The translations under genes and the position numbers were made by a program. Source: Adineta vaga (taxonomy: Eukaryota; Rotifera). From it: a stretch of DNA of 64,000 nucleotides. Below are positions 35,660 through 45,622 of the stretch, piece by piece. Each line of letters starts with the position of its first letter. The stretch's first letter is position 1. The stretch is from positions 14,322,001-14,386,000 of the forward strand of contig CP075493.1 of NCBI GenBank assembly GCA_021613535.1, in the 5' to 3' direction. A model generated the notes under the pieces. It saw only the letters and a program-made list of their open reading frames with translations, had not been told where the DNA came from and did no database searches.

Positions 35660-36880
35660 ATGAAAGAAACAACCAAGACCAATGTTGAAGTTCGTCAAGG
35701 ATGTGTTAAACTGAATGTAAGAAATGATCATCAACGATACAAATATATGGTTCGATTTCATGCTCTTGATGGACTTCTATATATTATTCGGCTGATCATT
35801 ATATGCACAGATTTATCAGCTGTATCTCTTCAAACTGAAACCACTTTAGGTATATTTTTAGGTCTAATTTTTCTTTTCGACTTTTTCGGTGGCTTTCTTA
35901 TCTTGCTTGCTAATATATTCTACAAACTCATAACATACCTTATCCCAATAATGTACGAAACAGATGCTGATGATATTTCTTATTTACCACGATATACTCT
36001 TCTGCGGTTGTCAGCATTGACATGTATCGCTTGTGGTTACTATGACGACCACCCACGAGCAGTTCTCGCCACACGGGTTATCATTCTTGTTGTATGTTAC
36101 ATTCTTCGTTTTTCAGCATTCGTTATTAGCGCAGTATGTGCCAATCGCTATCCGCCACGAGGCATCGCCTTTGCTGTTTTCGCAGGACTTTCTTTAGTTC
36201 CATCTGCAATTACTATATTTCTTGAGTATAATCATTATCGACGTCTCTGGAATTATTTCCCAGATGATGATCCAAAAGCAAAGCGTGATGAACGACACAA
36301 ACATTTCGTTCCTTCTTCACTTATAAACGATCAACGAACCAGTAGTTGGGGTGGATCATTATGTAAAAATGATAAATATTGTCGATCACGAAATTTACTT
36401 CACGTATTGATGTATCATTCTGGTTCCAAACAGTATCGTCGAGATGATGGAACAATGATCGGTTTTCATCAGACGGCTCCAAACAGTGCTATCGAAATAT
36501 CAAAAGGTGGTTTCACTATTCCGACAAAAAAAGGAATGTTAGGTGCAGGTACTTATTTCGCTACCTGCATTGATCATACTCAATTCAAAGCCGTACATTA
36601 TGGAACATATATATGTGCTTTGGTTGATCCAGGGAGCGAACTCTATGTGACAACCAGTCGAAAGGATAAAAAAGCCATAGAAGAAAATTATGGAACTACA
36701 GTATATTTTCAACATCGAAAAAACAAGGACGAGTTTTGTGTTCGTGAAGACGATCAAATCAAAGAATGGATCATGGTAGTTGATCAAGATGAAACTCGTA
36801 AAGGAGAAAATGATGGCGATCCTAAAGATACTATTAAAGATCGCTTCTATGCGGATGTTTACGTTGGATGTATTTTCTAA
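35660..36880 (+). CDS. Membrane protein with PARP-like ADP-ribosyltransferase domain
   Basis: 406 residues from the ATG at 35660; the frame is open further upstream, but homology with the minus-strand paralogue begins here. About five membrane helices (LIIICTDLS, GIFLGLIFLFDFFGGFLILL, VIILVVCYILRFSAFVI) and the shared loop CIACGYYDDHPRA precede a cytosolic PARP-like domain from about residue 245: GFHQTAPNSAIEISKGGF with H270, MLGAGTYFATCID with Y299, and DEFCVR with E358. These match the H-Y-E triad used by PARPs to bind NAD+ and transfer ADP-ribose. Starts of the two paralogues are 138 bp apart, so they probably share a bidirectional promoter. No introns. The substrate is unknown. Confidence 0.7.
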   Translation: MKETTKTNVEVRQGCVKLNVRNDHQRYKYMVRFHALDGLLYIIRLIIICTDLSAVSLQTETTLGIFLGLIFLFDFFGGFLILLANIFYKLITYLIPIMYETDADDISYLPRYTLLRLSALTCIACGYYDDHPRAVLATRVIILVVCYILRFSAFVISAVCANRYPPRGIAFAVFAGLSLVPSAITIFLEYNHYRRLWNYFPDDDPKAKRDERHKHFVPSSLINDQRTSSWGGSLCKNDKYCRSRNLLHVLMYHSGSKQYRRDDGTMIGFHQTAPNSAIEISKGGFTIPTKKGMLGAGTYFATCIDHTQFKAVHYGTYICALVDPGSELYVTTSRKDKKAIEENYGTTVYFQHRKNKDEFCVREDDQIKEWIMVVDQDETRKGENDGDPKDTIKDRFYADVYVGCIF

Positions 36881-36915
36881 ATGCGAGATTATTAGAATTT
36901 ATTCCAAATGATCAA

Positions 36916-38386
36916 TCAGTTCGTTTTAGTTAACATCTTAGCACGCCAACATTGATTTCCTCTTTTCATATTTTCTGCTGAGTGTCTTGATTTATTCAAT
37001 ATCAATCGACGCCAATAACTAAATCTTAGCTTCTCCATTTGATACACGCTTGGACTTTTCATTTTTTTCATTGCAATCTCTTTGAGTTTAGTACGAAGAA
37101 AGTGTTCATTGAATTCATGAGTATCATTCAGTACGATGATAGGTAGATCGAGATAAAGAGAAGAGAGTGTTGAATCATAGACAATAGGAATAACATCGAG
37201 ATAAAGTGCTTCCCATGTTCGATGACAATCAAGTCCATTACCTCGCGGAGATAGCCAATACGGATATTGACGATTACGAGTATAAATATGTAATAGATTT
37301 GAGATATTTGCACCATCTGATTTTTCTATACATGTAACAAACGTTAAATTCGAAGAAGATCGACGACACAAAGTCTGCCAAATGAGTAGTCGAAATCTTG
37401 TTGGATCAGTGAATTGTTCAAAGTTAAGAAGGAAGTTGTGGATGATAATGGCCAGCTAACACTTGATGTGTGATATCACGAGGATGTATATAGTGTTGAG
37501 GTTCATCTGGACGACTAAATACTGATGGAAGTGTATGATTTGAATACTGTTGATGTACGTATCGAATGGCACTAGCCATTTCATGACAATTGAGACCTAA
37601 ACGAATAAAACAACTTAAACGAGTATGTAATCAATGATCGTAACTATTGTTATCATGAGAATATATTATCTGTGTAGCTTTTTCTGAAGTCTCATGGTTG
37701 AATACTTCTTGTAGTGTTGCTTAAAAGTCAACAGTTCTCACAAGAGTACCTGATTCATACCGATAGATCTTACCAATGGGAATCGGAGTAAACTTATTCG
37801 ATTGTGAAGATTGAATGTCAGCATTTTGACCAAACCAATGAATAATCTTGGAATTCGTATCATGAAGAAAAGAGAGAAATCTTCCTGGTGATGATGCATC
37901 ACTTTGACCTGTAATCAAAACGAAGTTGTTAATCAAATAAGGATAAGAATCACGAAAAAAAAATGGAAGAGAATCTGTTTTCACATATATAATACTCCCA
38001 GCTGGTAGACAATATGAGATAAAATACCCATAGGTTGTAACTTCTATATCATTTGACGAAACATAAACCCAATCAGCTAAATTACGAAAATTCTGTGGAC
38101 AAACGAATTCCGAATAATGTTCAATGAAACGATGTCTATCGAATGTCAGTCGATCGTGACTGAGAGTGCTTTCATATGAACATAATTCAAAGCAAATCAA
38201 TGATTTGTATGAAAACAGAGAATAAGCTATAATTACAAACATGAATAAAATCAAAAGCAGGATTCGTCTTAATCTAAGGCGATGTTGATACCCAGCATTA
38301 ATTGTATATCGTTTAGCCATTTCAAATCGAGTTAAATTAGATATCTTACAATAGCTATAAATACATGCAGTTGTTATGTAATACAA
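36916..38386 (-). pseudogene. Type II membrane glycosyltransferase-like gene with a one-base insertion
   Basis: Exons complement(join(36916..37596, 37774..38386)). Joining TPIPIG to LNCHEMA across the 177-nt intron is in phase. The N-terminus (38320 is the likely start) has a basic patch and a signal anchor (ILLLILFMFVIIAYSLFS). The lumenal part contains ADWVYVSSNDIEVTTYG, SRPDEPQHYIHP and the acceptor/donor-site-like SPRGNGLDCHRTWEAL, a pattern seen in exostosin/GT-like families. One extra C near 37432 breaks the frame between PQL and LLNFEQFTDPTRFR; without it the reading continues to 36916. It is either a very recent pseudogene or an assembly indel. The expected role is Golgi glycan synthesis; the family name is tentative. 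Confidence 0.65.
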
Positions 38387-40454
38387 AACTAAAAGAAGAG
38401 ATTATTTTCAATCAGATGGTAGAATAAAGAGATTTTTCAAAGCAAGCTTCTCTTATATAACATAGTTTGCTTGATTACAAGAAATCTAACGAATTCGTAA
38501 GCGTATCTTTTTTAAGATTTAGACATGAGTATTATGCGGTATCTCTGATCGATAACGATAGTCTATAGTTCAAATGATGAACAATGTATTTTTCCTTTCA
38601 TCCATCCAAAGTACTATTCCATTCCAGAATGAAAATAAAAAACTACTTACAATCGTTCAATTAGTATGACGAGTGCTTCAATATGCTTTATCTTGTAACA
38701 GATTCTGTTTCAAATCTTCTATAGAAGTTAGCCAGTTGTCAAAGCCGCATTCTCAACATCTCTTTGATATTTTATTTGTAACGGATTGAATTTTCTTTTG
38801 ATATTGTTGATTGAACATTCAGTCGTGCTTGTTTTATGGTAATAATGAAAATAGAGTGTTACATTTTGTTACGAGCTAATTGAATCAAATTTTATTAGAC
38901 ATATGAGGGGCCCGCATGTTATGTGTATTCACTTAGCATAACGAAGAAATAAAAAGTTACTGAAGCATGAATAGACAAGCAAAGAACGCAGATAGTATTA
39001 CTTCTTTCAATTCTGTGTTTATCGACATACTATATAGTAATAGGTCATGCAGAAATAGAAAAAGAACGAAAGTAAATTGAAAAGAATATGATTTCAATAT
39101 TAATATAAGAGATATCTTGGCCTTTTAGGATATCGTTGCTATTTAATTTTAAATTCCCCACATTATATTGAATATTATATAGTGTTTTTTTGAAATATTT
39201 TGTCTCCCAATCAAAGTTCTTTTAAATTTCGGTTTCATTGAAACACTTTGAATAACACTGTTTCTAGAAAAAAGTGCACCACACGAAATTATTATTATTA
39301 TCTATCTTGAAGATGACCAAAAGAATTAATTCGAATTAAATGAATAGTTTTTTTGAGGGTATAGGTGTGAGAGTAAGAGAACTTTACTTTTCCAGGAATC
39401 TTTCACTGATCATTCGATGCTTCTTTTGGTGTGTATAATGCAGTACTTTATTGAGATATATGTTGTTGAGAGACAGCAAAAGACTTGGACAATGATGAAA
39501 CATTATTTTAAACCATTGGTTTTACGTGAATCCTATTAAATGTAATGGACGCAATGCAAAACACATTTCATATTGATCAGTAAAACATAAGTTTACAACG
39601 GTAAGTAATCTATAGGTTTTTGAATTCAACGCTCTCTCTGTTAACTTTAGACGTACAGTCCGTTGTATAGTACGAGTTTAGGACTTATCACAAAAATATA
39701 AAGCAAATAATCATGAGTCAAATAGCATATAAGGAAATTAGTTTTTATCTTGATATATAATTGCTAAGTCATTCATGAATGGAGAGCGAAACGTTGTGAG
39801 CTTAAAAGGAAACGGAAAAGGAAAGACACGATTTACTTCAAAATGATTCATAAACCATACGTCGGATAAAGAATACTTTTGTGACTTGAGAATAACAAAA
39901 AAAAAAGTTAAGTGTTATCAAATTAGATAAATCACACATGAATCAACATAACTCTTAAAGTTCAGGAAAGTAAAGGAAAATATTAGATGTTAATTATATA
40001 TTTGATTTCTAACTCATTTTTTCCGTTTTTTCTAAACTTGCAGAACTCTGACTTTTTACATATGACTTACAAAGTACATAGAACTAAAATGTAATGTTTT
40101 GTTTTTGTTTTAATAACTAAATCAGGCCACCATCGATTATTTATATATATATATATAGACAAGTTAATAATGTTATAACCAAAGACAAGCTTCTCCCCAG
40201 GTAATCATATTTTTGTATAGTTTAGCTTATGTTGAAAATGAAGTGATGTAATTAGAACCGTCAAGATGAACACCATCTTTATTTAACTATCCACTATGAA
40301 TAATTATTCGTATCGATTTGTCTAGAATCTCATTTGTTCATTCTTAATTATCTATTAAGAAAATATTTTCTACTAATTATATTCTATACATAAGTTCTTT
40401 TCTTTTCTTTTCAGTCAATATCGAAACTCTTGTAATCTTACTTTACTGATCACG
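38387..40454. other. Two-kilobase intergenic region, no gene seen
   Basis: AT-rich with stops in all frames. A (TA)n run lies at about 40140-40155. Immediately before the insulin-like gene, a pyrimidine tract ending ttttcag (about 40395-40414) looks like an acceptor of a 5'-UTR intron or of trans-splicing. Confidence 0.5.
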
Positions 40455-40838
40455 ATGCAGATACTCTACAACAATTATTTATTATACATCCTGATATTAT
40501 TTGGTCAATTTATCCGTATCGAAGCTATTTTATCGTCTAAAGATGATAATTGCACTGTAAAACATGATGAACATTTACTGAAAGAAGGTCAACATATTGA
40601 AATAAAAAGAAAAATTTATAAAGTGGAAGAGTGTGCACTTCAACGAGCATATCATGCATGTGGAGCTTACCTTTTACATATGGTCAGTATTGTTTGTGAA
40701 GTTCTCCAAAAACAAACACGTATATATCCAAGAGGAAAACGTGATCGTAAATATTTGGAACGAAAACTGCTTACCGAAGTCTGTTGTGAAACCGTATGCA
40801 CTGTTGCAGAAATGACACGCTATTGTCCTTCAAATTAA
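40455..40838 (+). CDS. Insulin-like peptide precursor
   Basis: A 127-residue secreted prohormone. Residues 1-24 are a signal peptide (MQILYNNYLLYILILFGQF). The B-chain-like helix has C-G-x10-C (ACGAYLLHMVSIVCEV), the same spacing as insulin B. The C-peptide contains a basic cleavage region (RGKRDRK). The A-chain is CC-x3-C-x8-C (CCETVCTVAEMTRYC), exactly the insulin A spacing, and ends YCPSN. Two extra cysteines precede the B-chain core (NCTV and EEC), so there are eight, not six, in the mature region; a fourth disulphide is possible, as in some invertebrate insulins. It should be released by secretory cells and act through a receptor tyrosine kinase. Single coding exon with a probable 5'-UTR acceptor just upstream. 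Confidence 0.88.
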   Translation: MQILYNNYLLYILILFGQFIRIEAILSSKDDNCTVKHDEHLLKEGQHIEIKRKIYKVEECALQRAYHACGAYLLHMVSIVCEVLQKQTRIYPRGKRDRKYLERKLLTEVCCETVCTVAEMTRYCPSN

Positions 40839-41331
40839 AATAACAGTAAAAGAATATTATTATATTTATGTAATATCTTTCGTATTTTCTTGGCTGGAAT
40901 GAGGATCTCATAAAATAAAATACACTGCTTGCATGTTTATATTCAGTTTGCAAATCAAAATACATCTTCTGGACAATCTTTATACTTATATCATCTCGTA
41001 TTAGGGTGTGGGTGTGAGGAATGATGAAAGAAGGAAAACCAGACCCTTATTCTCACCACCATTCAAAGAAGAGATGATTGTTATTCGACGAAAAATTTAA
41101 GATATCGCTATTTTAATAGAGTCACACATATAACTTTACATTGCAACTAGGTAGAAACATCACTTTTATTTATCTGCTGTCATCATGCGTTATCATATGT
41201 TGGGAAAAATTGCGTCTTTATGATAAATAAATCGCATTAAAAATAAAATTGTGCTGTTATATACTTTTTATACATGATAACTAGATAACACATTGGCAGT
41301 GCAGGTAAGATTTATATGAGTTTGTTTATTA
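40839..41331. other. Intergenic region, no gene seen
   Basis: 3' flank of the insulin-like gene; AT-rich. A 26-28 base stretch with GT..AG ends before 41332 is too short to be an intron. Confidence 0.4.
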
Positions 41332-41866
41332 GCACTGCTATATCTATTCGGAGAATCTCGTTCCATTCTATCGGTATGTTCATCCAAACACTCATCCTCA
41401 TTTTTACACTGTGCATGCTGATGAAATTGGTACAATTACACCGGGAGCGATTGGTCGACACGGCTACCGATTTGAATATATTGCTTGCAATGTGTTTCAT
41501 CCACTTGATACTTAACCTCCTAATACAATTCCACTCTATCGATATGTACATACAAGGAGTGGACAACATTTTTATACGAACAGCTGGCAAGAAATTGGCA
41601 CATATGTTACTGGTGTAACCATCGGATCCTGGCGTGCTGAGGGCGTTGCAGCTTACATCTACTCTTTGAAAAATCAAATAGTGGGTTCGCACCCATTTTA
41701 CCGCTACAGTCATCAAACAGGCTTTGATCATTTTTACACAACGAACGTGTGTGAAATAGGAACAGTGATTCCAAACTTGATCGGAAAAGGTGGATATGAA
41801 TATGAAGGAATCGTTGGTTATGTAATGCCTTCAGCTGATTTTTCACCACATCCATTTGTCTGCTAG
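41332..41866 (+). pseudogene. DUF5648-type repeat protein, 5'-truncated and interrupted
   Basis: One frame reads three tandem DUF5648-like modules: VPFYRYVHPNTHPHFYT, IPLYRYVHTRSGQHFYT and HPFYRYSHQTGFDHFYTT. Each is followed by a helix with EIG and a strand such as GYEYEGIVGYV. The frame is broken by a TAA at 41513 between modules 1 and 2. The upstream end starts inside a module linker with no start codon or signal peptide. In other organisms these domains occur in secreted proteins of bacteria, fungi and rotifers, with unknown function. I call it a pseudogene because the frame has a stop and lacks a 5' end, though an unseen upstream exon could supply a start. Confidence 0.7.
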
Positions 41867-42848
41867 TTATTACGATATAACTTGTCGGGGATTGTACAAT
41901 GAGATTTTAAAAAAAGTGTTTTGTCTATTTTGATTTCATTAATTAAACACGACGAAAGTTATAATAAACGAATATTTTTCGACAAAAGAGGATCAGTGTA
42001 AAGTCAGAAAGATATGTTGTTAAGCTGAAAAATCAAAGGTTGAAGGATAGTTTTCAAAAAGAGCTGATATCAATTTTTCGTCGCTTTTTGATTTCGTGGC
42101 ATTATGCTTCGAGATCTATTGAAAACTTCAGTTGAATAGCAGTGGATGATCATATTATGTTTCTTTAACTTAATTTGAGAACTCTCATACATCTCACAAA
42201 TATTTCGAAAATTCAAGCTATATGAATTATTGTTGTTTCCGAAATAAAATATTAGAAGAAATAATAAATTTAGAACGAATCTTCAATGAAATACAGCCAT
42301 CAATTTTACGTCATTACTTGCAATATGTAGCTGATAATTAAAAATGCTTACGCTGAGCGAAGAACAAATTGTTCGAGAAGATAGTGACAGTGATTGTAGA
42401 TGTTTCTGCTGAATAAAAATAATTTTGTGATTGAACACATAATTGGGAAATCATCAATGCAATAGTACTGAATCAACAAACAGAATACAAAGTTTTGAGA
42501 GAATCCTCTTGTAGATGAGAAACCGCTTTCATCAAGTACTCAGTATATATATAAGTATCAAAAGATAGAGAAAACAAGTAAATGAACATATATTCTGCCA
42601 ACTAGTGACAGCTACTGATGATTTTTTCTTATTATCACGCGTGTATATTTGCATGAGTTCACACGAATAAACTAAAGCCAATAAGATATATCCTATATAT
42701 ATTTATAGATGTCTAACAGAAAGGAAAAAGTAAAACGAATTTATTAATGTGATTGGTCTATTTAGATTTACAAGACATTTTAGCCGTTAATTTTAAAAAT
42801 CGTTACAATTATATTAAAGTTATTCTAATTTTCAGATACAAGAAAAAC
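41867..42848. other. Intergenic region, no firm gene
   Basis: AT-rich. A 40-codon stretch around 42220-42340 (ILEEIINLERIFNEIQ) is helical but has no recognisable family and is followed by stops. Confidence 0.4.
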
Positions 42849-44228
42849 ATGACAAAAAACATACATTGTGATCGTTTACACAAGAATAGAGCTGGTGATA
42901 TCGAGAAAGTTCCACCTGTAAATGGTGGTGGTATTCGTATTTGTATTTGGAATCATGTTACTATGGATTTTCATGAAATACACGAAGATCTTCGTACTAA
43001 ATATTCCATACGTAAGTTTGTATTGATCTGAATTTAATACTCTTATAATTTATTCTAGCTTCGCAACAAAAGTCCGTATTGTATGATATCGAATGGAAAG
43101 AATTAGATAGAAATCGATATCATACATTCACCGAATACATCAATAAAAATGGGTTTATGTTTAAAGGTACTCTATTGTATCTATTCACTTGTGAAGGTAA
43201 AATAAAATTTTCTTCTAATTTTAAATATGAATCGATGTTTTAGATGATAATATCATTAGTTCTATGAATGACAACACTCATGAGAATGAAAAGAAATTGG
43301 CCATGTCACAAACGAAAGATAATTCAATTCATACAGCGAAAACGTAATAAAAAAGAAGACATTATCTTTAATTTTTATGCTTAGATTTTCTTTTCATTTT
43401 TTGAATAATATTAGCCTGTATGAAAATCTTCAAAAATTATTATCAAATTCTGATTATTCGTCATTTTCATTTGAAAAATTTCTCAAATATCTAATCGATT
43501 ATCTCACCCAATTGATCAGTGAGGATGATCAAATGATTATCTTTGTTCAGATATTCGAGTTAATTTCAAAAATCCAATGTTTGGCATCAACAACTCTTGA
43601 TCAAATGAAAAAACAAGCTCGTTTACCATATGAACATCAACATACACTAGATAAAATAAAAATCTTATGTCAATCGACGGAAAAAATAATGGAATTGAAT
43701 AAAATGAAGATTTTATCCAATAGCCAATATTCGATTGTAAAACATTCATTTGATCAATTCAATCAATATTTCCAAAGAGTATGAGAATAAATTAGATGTT
43801 ATCATCTCTGTTTCACATTTTTTGAATCGAATTATGATGAAAAAGATTAAATTATTTCTATAGATTCTGTTTGATCAATGGAAAAATCATGGTAAAAAAA
43901 GTCGAGCAAGTTTATCTTCATCTGCAAAGGATAATTCAATTGATTCCGTGAGAACAACTTCAGACAAAAAAGCACAATTAGGATCAGCATTTGATAAAGT
44001 AAGTTTGAGATCAATTGAAAAGTGATTTTGTTTTTATCGATTGATTAATTAATTTAGATGTACAAATCATTCGATCGTTTATTGCCTGAATTAGGTCGTC
44101 GAAAATGGACGAATTTTTATGGTTTTATTCAATCAATGACTTTTGAAATCTGGTCATATCAAGAAAATGTTCAAGTCGATGACTATCAATCTCTATTTAT
44201 GGCAAAAGAGATTATCTTAACAAAATGA
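42849..44228 (+). CDS. Unknown six-exon protein
   Basis: join(42849..43011, 43059..43196, 43244..43343, 43415..43778, 43864..43998, 44058..44228), 356 residues with short introns (about 47-85 nt), all GT..AG and in phase. I do not recognise the family. An N-terminal segment contains GGGIRICIWNHVTMDFH and a beta-rich stretch to about 135. A helical segment follows (SFEKFLKYLIDYLTQLISED), then a Ser/Lys-rich linker and a C-terminal helical part (FDRLLPELGRRKWTNFYGF). The frame stops at TGA (44226), yet it stays open in the same frame for 121 more codons, with acidic/Ser-rich sequence and a basic cluster (SKRKVIDVDEDASSEASQ). The TGA may therefore be a nonsense change in a longer protein. No enzyme motif is seen. 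Confidence 0.6.
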
Positions 44229-44664
44229 ACACAAGTTTTGAATCGAATGAACGATGAATGTACACCTCCAAAATCATCTTTGAATCGAAAACTACTAAAT
44301 TTATTCGACGAAAATTTGGATGAAATTGAGCAACTGCTCAAGACTCTTGACCATTATCAAACGCAAACAAGACAAATTCAATCTTTGGAAACATCAAACT
44401 GTTCAACACCTGCATCAGTACATGATCATCAGCAAGAATTTATTAAACATAAACCGATGGTTAACTCAAAACGAAAAGTTATCGACGTGGACGAAGACGC
44501 AAGTTCGGAAGCATCTCAATCTTCCGTTGACGATGACACTTTATCGAAAATAGCAAAAGATGCTTGTAAACAAGGACTCCATTGTTTTAAGTGAACTTTG
44601 GTGATGTTTGTTATGTTCGATATGATCGTTTTTCTTGGTTCATATCATAAATAAAGGTTTCATA

Positions 44665-45327
44665 TTACTGATATGACTCTATTGAAGTTGTGATCTCTGG
44701 CTGACGCAGAATCTTGATGATCAGAGAGAACATATAAGACTTCATATTAACTTCGATATGTGGTCCACATAAGACGACACGTCCTAAGCCAAAAGAACCA
44801 GCAACGATGGTGGCTTTGTTAACAAGAAAATCATGAAACTTTGGATTTGAACTGTTTGTATCAATAATTGTTGCCAATATCGTCACATTATTTGAAAACT
44901 GATCTAGATCGTAGACAGCGCCATTATGATAATTTGTTGTATATATTTCATTTGTTCTAGCATCATTGAGTGTTACATTAGCCCGAATATTTGCTCCACG
45001 TCCGTAGAGTGAATATCGAACTGGAAGTAAATCAATACCGATATTTTTTGTGCCACTAATATCATTCATTGAGCCGAGATATGCACCAGCACAAAGTCCT
45101 AAATAACCACCACCGTTTGCAACAAAATAACGAATGGAAGCGATACCCTGTTCATTCAGGAGATTTTGATATAGTATTGCTGTTCCGCCTGGAACTATCA
45201 AAACATCGTAATCATTGGTGAGTTGCTTGATGTCAGCAGAAATAACGTAAGAAACATTTTTATCTTTGAAGATACTTACAAGATGAATCGCATTTGTCTT
45301 GTTTGTTGTAAAGATAAAAGCGCGCAT
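44665..45327 (-). CDS. BPL_N-type class I glutamine-amidotransferase-like protein
   Basis: A single exon of 220 residues. It shows the flavodoxin-like GATase-1 core of the biotin-protein-ligase N-terminal (BPL_N) family: VLIVPGGTA early on, then IRYFVANGGGYLGLCAGAYLG with nucleophile C79, and GLGRVVLCGPHIE near residue 195 supplying the conserved His. Related bacterial proteins occur alone or fused to biotin ligase; their substrate is not well defined. There is no signal peptide, no TM helix and no intron, in contrast to neighbouring metazoan genes, which would fit a transferred gene (inference). The start is the first ATG of a clear domain, so I trust it. Whether it hydrolyses glutamine cannot be told from the sequence. 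Confidence 0.75.
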   Translation of the reverse strand: MRAFIFTTNKTNAIHLVSIFKDKNVSYVISADIKQLTNDYDVLIVPGGTAILYQNLLNEQGIASIRYFVANGGGYLGLCAGAYLGSMNDISGTKNIGIDLLPVRYSLYGRGANIRANVTLNDARTNEIYTTNYHNGAVYDLDQFSNNVTILATIIDTNSSNPKFHDFLVNKATIVAGSFGLGRVVLCGPHIEVNMKSYMFSLIIKILRQPEITTSIESYQ

Positions 45328-45622
45328 TGATCATATATCTATAACAACAAGTTGGTAGAAATAAATGAAAATGTTAATTTCTTTCAAAGCGCTTGTTTAT
45401 CAGATATTTATTAACTTCAACTATTTCATTAATTATTAGTCACTATTATAAAATAATAGTTCTGTTTTGTTGGAAGAAAAGCCAGTAAGTATCATGTTAC
45501 ATTTTATTCAAAATGAAAAAATGAAGAAGGTGCCATGTGCGTTTGTAACTCATGCAAATAGAAAGAGGGAGAAAAGAAAAAAAAGGCTGCAGTAGATATG
45601 AATCATGGTAATTTCACAATCG

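Noticed and set aside
41306-41331. Possible intron before the DUF5648 modules (GT..AG)
   Set aside because: Only 26-28 bases, shorter than any other intron in this window.
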